A DNA stretch of 64,000 nt from Paulownia fortunei. Lineage: Eukaryota > Streptophyta > Magnoliopsida > Lamiales > Paulowniaceae. Below the pieces are notes generated by a model. That model had not been told where the DNA came from. It was given only the letters and a program-made list of their open reading frames with translations, and did not search any database. The stretch is from positions 20,513,445 to 20,577,444 of the forward strand of contig CM033107.1 in NCBI GenBank assembly GCA_019321725.1. The letters run 5' to 3'. Shown here in pieces: positions 10,523-22,180 of this stretch (its first letter is position 1; the number at the start of each line of letters is the position of its first letter). The position numbers and the translations under genes are program-made.

Positions 10523-13500
10523 TCAAGAACGATTCTTCCGAAGAGATTGTACTAGGGTATCGTAATCCGGAAGCTTTGGATGAACATGACTTGCTTTTTG
10601 GTTACTGTCATCCTTGTTTGAAGAAGTCTTGTTCAGTGTTGCTGGCTTAAGATTTTCACTGCTAACAGATGCCTGTGTTTTTGGCTGGGGCCTTGACGAC
10701 TCTTGTATAGCAGATGACTTCCGAGTGATCTTAGACTCTTGTATTGTCGCAGAATTTGCTTTTCCTGAGTTGTGTTGATCAGGAGTTTCCCACACACTTG
10801 AATTAGTAGGCTTAGAAGCCACTTTTGCTGAGGTAGGCTGCTCAGAATTTCCCAATTGACTAGATTTCCCCCTTAAGGACTGAAATTGTTGTCGAGTTTC
10901 AGATGAGAAGGAATATGTAGGTTTTCTCTCAATGCTAGGGCCAGTATCATGTGCTTCAGACCTAAGCTGTATTTTTGACTCCTGCATTGTCACAGAAGTT
11001 GCTTTTCCTGAGTTGGAGTGCTCTGGAGGTCCCCAGAAATTTGATTTAGCAGGCTTCAAAGCCACTTTTGCCGAGGTAGGCTGCTCATAAATTTCCAAAT
11101 TACTTGAGTTCCTTTGCGACCCAGAAATTTTAGGAGTTTCAGAAATCTTGGAGGTTGTGGATTTTCTATCCATGCCGTCATCAAAATCAAGTGCTTCTGA
11201 CCTAAGCTGCATCTTAGAATAAATTTGTTTTCCGGAACTAGAAGCAGATGCTTTTGTTCTACGAGAAATCCCACTTCGCAGCTGACTTGTTCTAGCAAGG
11301 GACTCCTTTGGAAGATCCTCATCCAAATCACTGTTATCAGAAACAAAAATTGAATTTGAAGCTGCTAAACTTGGCTTTGTTTTAACTTCCTTTTCAGCAC
11401 TAAGAGTATACAGTTCCTGTTTGTGATCTGAACTCTTTCGTAAAGATTCTTCTTCCTCAGAACTGTCACTATCAGATTCAGACTGGAGATTTTGCGTTCT
11501 TGTGCTCTTCCTATGTTCGAACGTTGAGCTTATCCTGGGACTCTCAACAGCAGGGGGAGCAGTGGATCTTTTAATTGTCGCAGTGGTCTCCTCTCTTTCC
11601 TTATTGAAGGATGATGACACATCAAATTGGTTCTTCAAGTAAAGGGGGCGGTTATAACCCTTATGGCGAAAACCACCTGTAAGTTTTTCAAAATTCAGCC
11701 CCTCCTCACTCTTTGGCCTGGAATTGCCAGTGTAATTCAATTCCATCCGAGACTTTTTAGGTTCCAAAGCTGGCTGATTAGCAGAGGGTTTCCCAAGACT
11801 GAACTTTGCAGGAGGATCAGTGTCAAAAAAATTTCCTTGGTTTCTTTCCTTGTCCGCTTCCTCGGACTTCAGTTCATCATCAGAGGAAAGTGACAATTGT
11901 TTTCTGTCAAATCCTGAAGACCCTTTTTCCTTGGGTGATTGCCCGCTTGTATCCTTAAACTGTGATCCAACTGACTGATTGTGTTTACTAAGAAGATCTC
12001 TAGAAATCCCAGTGTGCCTGGGCATATTCATGTCCTCGTCACTTTCAGAAGTTGGTGCATCTGATTCATAAAAAGTCACTGGCATAGAATCATCCAGTTT
12101 TGAACCATCCATAGATCTCAAGTTTTCAGAAAAATCAGAAGATGAGTTCTTTCTAGTGAGAAACAGTGATGAAGTAGTAGACTTTGCTATTTTGCTTGTG
12201 TTAGATCTAGGACTCCAAGAATCAGTGAGTGATTTTTGGCCTGATAATGGCAAATGAAATCCTGTCTCCTGTTCATCATATGTAGGGCCTATATCAAACC
12301 TATGAATTTCGCTGTCTGAATCATATTTGTCAAAAACTACAGCAGCAGATTCCCGGGAGCTTGTCTGGGAGGCTTCTCCAAGAATGCCTGCCTTCCCAAA
12401 ACCCAGAAAAGGGACGCCACCAGCATCATATTCAAATTTTTGGTCCTCAGAATTTGAAAATATGTTCACATCATCAGAAATGCTAGAATAAGAATGAGAA
12501 GATTTAACACTGGGTTGTTTCTCAATCCTTTCTTCTCTGACGTTCTCAGATTTCTCCGGCCAGCCATTTACACTTTCAGCCTTATACTTGAAAGACTGTC
12601 TCTGCATACTCATTTCACCTCTAGAGACCTCCTTTAATGAGTTCTTCCTAGAATACCCATCGACAACTGGGACACCACGATCCAACGAGTCATCATCAAT
12701 TGAAGCTTTAGATTTTAAAGAAGCTGATTGATTATATTCCTTTGTACCACCACGACCATCCTCAAATCTTCCGCCTGTCTTCAGATTGTTAGGTTTCATC
12801 CCATCTATTTGCTCATTCTGTAACCTAGTATGTTCAGAAAATGATTTGTTCATTGACTCTTTAGAAAATTGTTCACTGGCCAATTTTGAATTCATGTATG
12901 TTTCAGGTCCTCCATTGTTTGAAACATGAACATCTGACTTATATGATTCAGTGGAATACTGCCTCATAATCCTTCCACGGCTTGAAAGTTCTGCTGCAGC
13001 TCTAGCAGCCATACTTGCTAGTTCTGCAGACTCGGCAGCTGCCTGTGCAGCAGAGGTAGCATCCTTGAATTTCATATTCCACCGCTGTCTATCCAGGGGG
13101 ATAGTATTGCTATCTCCTTGAAATAATTGTGCCCTCTCATCACCTAATGCTGGAGAAAAGAAAAGGTTAAGCAATAAAGTGCTAACCATTCCATATTAGA
13201 ACCAGTAGTTTCTATTCAGTTGAATGTACAGTACCCTGAGGCCTTGCTTCATGTTGGAATGCTGTGTTGACACCAGAAATTTGGGCAGAAGGGAGCCTTC
13301 CTGTTCCCAGTGAGGTTCGGTGATCCACCTGGGTGAAGTTCAATGGTGAACCATGCATCTTGTTGTTACTTTGGGGAACTTGGGCATCTGGACCTTTGAA
13401 ATGAGGAGGTTCAACATGAAGTTTACTCTCCTTCCCGAAAGTACTTGGTCCATTCTGATAAAATTGAATAAATAAACTCGTAAATCACCAAAAACTTTAA

Positions 13501-16500
13501 AGTATTGTTCACCCTCTATTATATAATAGTGCACCACAAAACTATATGTAGAATGTTTAAAGCAACTAAGCCCTACCAGCAAGTCACTGGGTGGCACTGA
13601 GTCTTTCTCTTCAAATGATTTAGCATCCCACGTGACATTGTGCTCCTCTGCTATTGCACTCAAAATTTTAATTTTGGTCTGTCCATCAGGTGCCATTGCA
13701 GATAACTTCTCAACCAACTGCAATAAGATAGCATAAAGGACGACAATTAGAGATATAATGCTGCTGAATAGAACCCAATGCACACTCAGTTTCCTCACAT
13801 GTTAATTTTAAGTAATAAATAAAATAAATCAGCTTCATGAACATACCATACGGCTTACACCACACTCTGGACGAAGTTCTATTGCTGCAGTTATGAAGTC
13901 TTTTCCATATTTTTCGGTAAAATGCTTCCTTACATCTAGAAGTTCAGGTACATCTCCACATCTTGGTGATGCAAATACTACACTCGCAATTGCTTCCTTC
14001 AGGTCAATGGGGCAAATCCTACAGAGATAATTGGGAAAAGAGATAAAATGTGATGCCTTATAAACAGTCTGACTCAATATGTCCATTTTGACACAACGTA
14101 CAAGCGGAAATAAGAAGATGCAGAAATAACAAATTTTAGCTATGTGCGCATGATGGCACACCAACACGAATAAGGAAAAATTGTCTAAATAACAGTTCCA
14201 CAATCAGCTAATATGATTGTCTAAATAACATTGTAATAGTTGGCTGACAAAAATGTACTTAACAAAGCAACAATTAGATATGTTAGTCAAAGTTTCTTAT
14301 GCTTTTGTTGAATTGGAACTGCAAAATACTCCAAAATAAAAATCAACCATTTTGTCTCCTATATACTTCTTTATGTTCATTTTCCTTCACGCCTGTGCTG
14401 ACTAGTAAGTTAAGTCTTTAAGAAATAGTGTGAATATGTAGAAGCGAAATATTTATGCTATAATAATAAAACAGAAATATATGATCATTCTGAATGAATA
14501 ACATACTTTTGAGACTCAATTATTGGCAGACGTGCAACAATAAGTTCACAGTATATCTCGATAAGATCATAAGCAGCCATCATCTTCTCTTCCCTAATCA
14601 CATGTTCAACCTGAAAATATATAAAGCAGACATAAAAAGATCTTCTCATGTAAGAGTAGTGTTGGAATATAGGTGATTCAAATTGGCGAAAGATGAAAAT
14701 CAAAAGCACACTTATGAATACAAGATTTGGTTTCATCAGGCTCCATTTTTAGCTTTTATCTAAACATCAATAATTAAATCCTCAATATTTCCATCATAAA
14801 ATCAATTGGAACTACCACAGGTTTGGCCTAAGGAAAAATAATTGCATGAAGCATGAGAGAAAGTAATAAACCCACGACCTTATGCACATGCACAACACAA
14901 GCAGAAAGTAATTTTTTCTCACAAGAGCTAGCAAGAACTTGTAAATGGCATTTGCAATCATGTTTACACTAAAAAGTTCTCTATCGATGAGATGCACAAG
15001 AATTTTTAGATAGATCACCTTCCTGTTTCCACATAGCTAAAAGCAACATGAAAAGAAAAGGCAAAGGTCCAATATGGATTGGCAATTGAGGAGGTACTAC
15101 GGACTCCAACTGCCCAACCTATGTCCAGGTCCAAAGGTGATTCTCACTAATTTAGAAGAGAATATTACATTTCCATTCTGATCTAAATGATAACTAAAGT
15201 CAGACACATCAACAAACTAACATACTTCTAACAAAATAAGTGTATATCACTTGCCAACAAGGTTTTCGTAATAGACAATCACTAAATCCTTTTATTGTTT
15301 GTGAAGATCTCACTCTAAATGGATGTCAAATCGGACAACATAAAAAGCACAAAGTTTCTACATTTGTCTTACCTATATCATTTCCCAAACAATGATACAA
15401 CTGACTTTTTCACACACAATATATATTTATCTAAACTTCTTGCCACCTGACTGTGTGAGTAAATGCTAGAACTTTGATACACCATATAGTTTCTTTATTA
15501 AAGTCAAATCATAGATGAAACTCATGAAAGTAAAGGAACAGCACCAGAAGATCTGCTCTAGATTTTCCATCCACAGTTCCACCAAAAGCACTCCCCTCCA
15601 CCACCAGTATCTATGCCCCTTCACTAAAGAGTTCTGCTTTAATTTTAAACTGCTATAAAAATTAGAAGATGAGGATACACACATACATACGTATTTATTA
15701 TGATGTGCTGAAAATCTTATATTGTAAATTATGCACATTCTTTAATATCTTGAGTGTTGATGTCCTAAATTTGCTGACAACTATAGGCATTATCAATATA
15801 AGATGAAAAACATCAGTACTATACATCCATTTATTTGCTTTATATAGGTCAATCATTGGACAAAATAAAAGGACAACCAAATCAAAGGAAACTGTAACAG
15901 CCAATGCTTTTTATGCAGCTTGAGCATTTTATTTTGCAGACAAAAGAAAACCATTTTTTTTTTAAAGTTTCCTCATGCTTAACTTGTTCTCAACCCTTAA
16001 CACAAAAATGATATCTTCACATCTAATCTGGAAGTGATTTTCCTTTCATCTTTAGCCGTTTGTAGTACTTAAAAATTATCATTTGAAAGCATGCAATGTA
16101 GTCAAGCACTTTTTACAAGTCAATACAAACCAAATGAAGATTTATGCTATCCTCTGATCAATCCAATTGTGTCTAATCATATGAAAAAAAAATTCGTAAA
16201 GCTTTTATTAAAAATCAAAAATAATTCTCTGAAGGAGTCATTTTAAGCATAAACTGTCCCCAATGCCACTCTCCCCAAATACAGTAGTCTGCAACTCATA
16301 GGAATGGATGACAGCAACATAATATTCACTTGAAATATTCATAGCACTCCATCATCTTTAAAAAATATTGGTAAAAAATAAAGATAATTCATTAATTGTA
16401 AAATGATTCTCGATCAGACCACAGAGGCAACTGCTCAAAAGGGAAAAACAAAAATACATGAAGTTCAGTCAAAACTAAATTCTGATCAATCCAAGGAGAT

Positions 16501-16942
16501 GTAGATTATTACTCTTATTCGCGCCGTCTGATCCTGGCCAGACTCAAGTAACTGTGCTATTTCCCTCTTCATCTGCTTCACTTGCACTTCTTTCTTGTTC
16601 CTTAATAGCTTCAGCCGTGACCCCGCCAGCCTCAGCGACGTCTTGCTGCATCAGATTCGGTATCCAATGTTACAACAGGAGAGGAAAAAAAACAAAAAAA
16701 ACAACAAAACAAATTCAACACACGTACGAACACAAACACGGTATCATAGTAGATATAATAAATTCATTAATTAAAGAATACGTAATACTACATCATCACA
16801 GAGTTCAAAATATAATAGTAATATCTTTGTAGTATAACAGGATATGAATTTCTGAAGAATTCAGGAAAAATTACCATTTGGAAGGATTGAAGCTCCGGGA
16901 GAGCAAGTCCTTTGAATTCTTCAGAAACTTTGATTTCTTCAT
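10523..16942 (-). CDS. IST1-like protein (ESCRT-III associated, regulator of VPS4), 7 exons, 1152 aa
   Basis: Exons in coding order: 16942-16875, 16645-16513, 14610-14507, 14018-13847, 13717-13577, 13454-13235 and 13143-10523. All introns are GT-AG, the phases agree and the total is 3459 nt. The start ATG has an in-frame TAG two codons upstream. The N-terminus (FNPSKCKTSLRLAGSRLKLL, then VEHVIREEKMMAAYDLIEIY and CPIDLKEA) is the IST1 domain, about residues 17-180. A conserved Ala-rich helix (KFKDATSAAQAAAESAELAS) lies at about 304-336. A long Ser-rich, probably disordered region follows, then a C-terminal LPDYDTLVQSLRKNRS that fits a MIT-interacting motif. Known IST1 proteins bind VPS4 and LIP5 and tune ESCRT-III disassembly at multivesicular bodies in the cytosol. 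Residues about 837-997 hold an 80-aa tandem duplication. It belongs to the large plant IST1-like class; which paralogue is uncertain. Confidence 0.94.
10733..11215 (-). repeat. In-frame tandem duplication inside the IST1-like last exon
   Basis: Two coding units of 240 nt (11215-10976) and 243 nt (10975-10733) follow each other. Both start K(M/I)QLRSEA, carry EQPTSAKVA(L/S)KP in the middle, and end HNSGKA/HSNSGKA...QES. A short third start (KITRKSSAIQES) follows. Protein identity is roughly half, so the duplication is old. Confidence 0.85.
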
Positions 16943-18261
16943 CTTCTAGTTTCTTCAGAAAAAACGGAATCAACTAATGCTAGTTCCAGAGCTACGTCCT
17001 GAGATTTTTCGGTTCCAACAGCTACGAATTTCGCCGTAGGATTGAATTTGATCGCTGAGAATCCGATTAAATAGAGAAAAATAAGAAATTCAAAGGGTTT
17101 CTTCGGTAGAAGAGAAGAAGTGAAGAATTGGATATTCGGATTCGTTTAACGCAGCGAGGAAGACTTGCGGGAACGCTTTCTCGGTTTGTTTTCAATTTCT
17201 ACTTTTCATTGGGGAGGAAAATTGAAATAGTGGAAATTTTGGGGATAATTTCAGACTCTATGACCGAATTGCCACTCCATTGTCTTAAATTGATTATCAA
17301 ATCGAAAAGAAAAAAAAAACTAATATAAAAGTAATAAATTCGGCGATATTAAACAGTCAAGTGAATAATATTTTATTCCAAATTTTCTGTTAATTCTACT
17401 GACTTTTGAGAAACCAAAAGATGATATTATTTGGATACATTATCTAGGTAAAATGTGAAATCTTAGATATTAATGTTGGAATTTTTAATTTTTAATTAAA
17501 TTTCTATTAATTAGGTTTTTTTTAATTAAATAGGCTAAATTAATACGATTATGAAAAATAATTTGTAATATCAATCAAATTAGTAATTTCGTAATGCAAA
17601 ATATTCACCAATAAAATTATATTATGATGCTCTAAATTCATAACGAACAAGCCAAGAAGTATTTAGATTAAATTTACAATTAAAATTCGTAAGACAATAA
17701 TATTCAAAAAGTTATTCTTCAACTGTGATACTTAAATTCGAAGCATAATTAAAGATTTAATGCTGAAAATAAGACTTTTGTCAGGTTTGAAAAATAAAAT
17801 TGCATTTGCTAATACTGCTATTAGTTATCAGTGATTATATTAAATAGTACTAATGAATTTGATTTATCCTCAACCACGCAGTGCCCTTTATTCTGAAAAA
17901 ATCAAATATTATGCGATAAAAGAAAAAAGAAAAGAAAAATTAAGAACAATGGAAGGAATTTTTAAAAATTACCAAAGGCTTTTAGAGTATTTTCTTTAAT
18001 CTAATTTTCATTTCAAAATGCGATATTATTCTATTACTTAAAAAATTAAAAAAATTATATGTACTATTATTATAAAAAAAAAAAATTCTGAATTCTTCTT
18101 TTCCAAGCAAAACCTTCCTTGTAACACAAATTACTTAGTAAGTAAAAAAAGATGGCTACAATTCATGTTCCCATACCTCGTGGATTGCGCCCTCGTTTTT
18201 GAATTTCCCGTGTTCTTATTTACCAACTTGTTGAAAAAATTTATTTCGTGTGCATAAGTGT

Positions 18262-18288
18262 TATATATATATATATATATATATATAT
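18262..18288. repeat. (TA)n microsatellite
   Basis: An uninterrupted run of about 13 TA units lies in AT-rich intergenic DNA. Confidence 0.95.
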
Positions 18289-20344
18289 TATCGTAAATTT
18301 CACTTTCTTGTAAACTTCAAATTCTATGAAAGACATCTATGTTAATATAAAATTTAGAAATAAATTTTACAGTCTAAAAAATTTATACACTTATAGAGAA
18401 TATTAGAAAAGGAAATGGAATACAATATTCAGTTGGATTACATTTTCCATTTTTGAATTTTGGTGAGGAAATATTAAAAAATACTTTTCCCTATTTAATT
18501 TTAAAAAATACCAAAAAAAAACTATTTGTATTGACATAATTATAAGATGCTTTATTCATTTAAAAATCTATTTTAATTAAACGATATTCAAAATTTCCAC
18601 TAATATGACGGTATTTAATTTGTCATATTTTTGCTTTTCTTTTCCCCCTTTTGCTCATTATAATCTTTGATCAAACATAGGGCAAGTAATTGTCAAAAAA
18701 CAAAAAAGAAAAAAAAAATCCTTAGACAACTAAGAAAATAACTCCAAGATTGTCAAGTAATAGCGCAATAAAAACACAAATACAATTTGTATTGCAAATT
18801 TCATTTTAATTCGGTTGATTTTTTTTTTTTTATATTCATACGTATTATTTTTTTAGAATGTCACTCCCATTAGTTTTTCACTATATTTTTTAAAAAATAA
18901 TAATACAAAAATATTAATTTTCCAATTCTTCTAGAACTTCATGTCAATTCAAATACAGACTTTCAAATTGGGATGAAATTGTAATTGCATTCTTGCGTTT
19001 GGTTGAAATAATGAGGACCAAATAATATTCGAGGACCAGAGTGTAAATAAATAAAAGTAATTATCATTAACAAAGACTTAATGTGAATTAATAAATAATA
19101 TAACTATCGTATTGTTTTAATCATCATAAAATTGGTTGCTTGTGGGGAGGGTTGGTGGCCCAGGAATTGACCTTCAACGTGCGACATGTTAATGTCAATG
19201 TCAATCCATTTCAATATTCTTCCTAATTCCGTGTCGATACTTAGTAAAAGTTGCAAAGGTTGAAAAATAATAAATAGAAGAAGAAAAATCTGTGGAAAGT
19301 GAAAATTGTCTAGACATTATTGTCGCTTGCGAAGTTTCCTTCCAAAAAAAACAGCCAATTTTTCATTGTATTTACCTGGCTGCAATTGGAAATAAAACAA
19401 ATCCACTTTTGGCCCACAAAATTATATTTATTAGGATGAGATATACGTCGACATTTCATGATCAAATTATTTTATTTAATTATTATGTTTGATTTAAAAG
19501 TTTCTTGTGCATGTTTCGCAACTAGTAAACGCTCGCATTAGATTTACTTTTAAAATAATATTATAAAAAAATTATTTTAATAATATCAAAATTGTTAAAA
19601 TAATAATTTTTACGAACTTAATAAAATTAAAAATTATTTTTAGATTGTCTTTATCAAATATTAATTTTATATATATGATAATAACTCAACGATAATAAAA
19701 AATTATTATAATCCTCGTAATGCTTACCAGGCCTATTATTAATACTCACTCCCCTTCTCTCAAAATAAATGAATTTATTTTGATTGAATGCAGAATTTTT
19801 TTAGATAAAAATTAAAAAATTATTAGTTTTTTGATATTTTACACTATATATATATTTTTAAATAATAATTTGGAGTTAACTTAAATTGAAATACAGATTA
19901 AAAGAAAAAAGAAAATTCTTATTTTAGAAAACTGAATTTGGATCAATAAATTTGGAATAAAGGGAGTCTGAGATTTAAATATATAAAGCTACATAAATTT
20001 CTAGGCCAATTATCAATCAATTAGCCACATAAATTTCTTTTTATTAATTTTTCTGAATGTTGGAAAATTTTGTGATTTTATTTGAAGTTTGGAAAAACGA
20101 TTTCGGTTTAAAACAAATAATTATAGTATGTTATTTTAATTTAATTTACCAAACTGTAACTCAGATTCAACCACATTAATCAACTAACTCGGAAGTTCAA
20201 TTATTTTTGAAAGTTGATAGCTTAGAAGCACAATGGTGATTAAGATTGAATAGAAGATAATAATTCCATGATCCATTAGTGGAAAAGCTTAGGGTTAAAA
20301 AGGATAAATCTGCCACTATACATATATTTTTTATTTTTTTCTTT

Positions 20345-20379
20345 GGGGGTGGTGGGTGGGTGGGGTGGGTGGTGGTGGT
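20345..20379 (+). other. G-run cluster, candidate G-quadruplex
   Basis: Runs of three to five G are separated by single T or TGGT spacers, giving at least four G-tracts within 35 bases on the plus strand. This meets the usual sequence rule for intramolecular G4. It lies next to a T-rich tract in otherwise AT-rich DNA. Confidence 0.6.
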
Positions 20380-21635
20380 AGAAATGCAAGAGGAAAAATT
20401 GGTAAATATCCATCTCCAAAGTAGATAGGATCGTAACGGGTGTAGAGTCCTAATCCACAACAAGTTTTTTAGTTGTTCCCTGTCTAATTAGAGTTGAAAA
20501 ATATAAAAAATTATTTGATATTCGACTTATATTAATTGTTAAAAATTCGATTTATTAATTTAACAAATTAATTTTTTTTATAAAATTTAAAATTCTACTA
20601 AATTCGACTCGATTATTGAAAAAATAAGAAAAATATATAAAAGATCAAATTATTCAAGTTCGGTCCGAACTTGATTAAAACACGTTCAATCTCGATTCGA
20701 TTAATAATCAAATCAAATTCGAACATAATGTTTAAAATTTGATAAAAACTTAAATAAGTTTGAACAGTAATGCATTCAGTTCAATTCGATTAAAACTTGT
20801 TTAAATTTAACTCAATTAACAATCAAACCAAATTTCAATATAATTTTAAAATTCAATAAAAAATTAAATAAATTTCAATATTAATATATTCGACTCGGGA
20901 TTTACTTACACCACAGAACTAACTTTCACAATGCATATGTGCAATAGCATGCTACAATCCGTATTCAATTCCACTTCAGAGCTATAGGTTTCACCTTAGG
21001 GGGGAGATGTTGAATGGATAGATGTTAAAAACCTATTTCTGGTGTGTCGAACTCATTATAGATACTTTCTTTACACATTTAAGCTAAAAAATTTTTTGTA
21101 AGTTTGGGGTTAGAATGCTTAATACACATCATATTTATTCTTTATTATACTTGATAAATAATAATTCATTTTTTAATAAATTTTAGAACATTTAATTTTT
21201 TATTTGAAACCTAAATACTATCTTAAATCTATTAATAAGTATCAATAGCATATTATACAATCCAAAATACGAATCTTAAATGTTCACAAAAATATTAGTT
21301 GTTAAACCTCCAAATTATGTAATGATGTTGACATAATTATTTTTTCATAATTTTTTGTAATAATATGAGTTTGATAAATATAATATGGTACAACAATAAA
21401 TTGTACTTTTACTCACTCAGTAATGTTTTATTACATTCATAATCCATGCATCTAAAAAATCATATGACATCAATTGTTTGTATTTTTCAAGCAATTATTT
21501 CATCATGATTTCTTTATAAAATATTCGTGTTTATAAAATATCAAAATTTTCAGTACTCATTTTCAACTAACTATGATTGAGGGAAAATAGCTTCGTTGAG
21601 ATGAAAGTCACATGCTGGCTTCCTTAATATATATT

Positions 21636-21658
21636 CCCCGCCCCCCCCACCCACCCCC
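21636..21658 (-). other. C-run cluster, candidate G-quadruplex on the minus strand
   Basis: Four C-tracts of three or more bases (CCCC, an eight-C run, CCC, CCCCC) with one-base loops follow a short TATATAT stretch. The complementary strand fits the G4 pattern. It lies about 520 bases beyond the PLA2 stop codon. Confidence 0.55.
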
Positions 21659-22180
21659 GGGCGTACAAAGGGATTTTTCTTCCCATTTCTTAACTTTCAC
21701 GTGTTGAAGAATTGAAAACGAGATGTCCCATATAAGAACCGGTCACCAATGTGACCTCTTGAATGTCTAAATCAACATTATGCGATATTTAATTAGTGTA
21801 TTTCATTTTATATTTCATTTTAATTATTCGTATTAAGTATATATTTTTTTATTATATTTATTTATTCATTCTTTTAATTTTTTTATTTATAAATATAAAA
21901 TATAAAATAAAATATCAAATTAAAATAAAGAATACATAACACAGATATTGCTGTAGTAGTTGTTCCAAGCAAATGAAATTGAAAGGCAAAAAATAGCAGC
22001 AAAAAAGTGCCAATTTTCAAGATCCATACTCAGAGTGCAGAAGTCATGATCACACTTTAAGCCTTAAAAACAGGAATTTGAGGCAATTTCATTGGGTGCA
22101 AACCTTCATAACAATTCACTAGATATGGTTTATTTTTTTGTTTTTTCCCTTAATTTTTTGCCCAACATTCCACAAACCTG

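Larger units (their letters stand above)
16943..22180. other. Intergenic stretch between the IST1-like and PLA2 genes
   Basis: The part near 16943-17140 is the probable 5' UTR and proximal promoter of the IST1-like gene; I see no clear TATA box. The remainder is AT-rich and has no supported gene. It contains an (AT)n run at 18262-18288, two G/C-run motifs (20345-20379 and 21636-21658) and a degenerate direct repeat at about 20640-20890 (GTTCGGTCC/CAATTCGAT blocks), possibly an old hAT remnant. Confidence 0.5.

Noticed and set aside
11627..11893. 88-codon plus-strand frame
   Set aside because: Antisense shadow of the large IST1-like exon.
20640..20890. Functional direct repeat or regulatory array
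   Set aside because: Two degenerate units of TTCGATT/CAATTCGA-rich sequence resemble subterminal hAT debris; no gene is near enough to give it a role.
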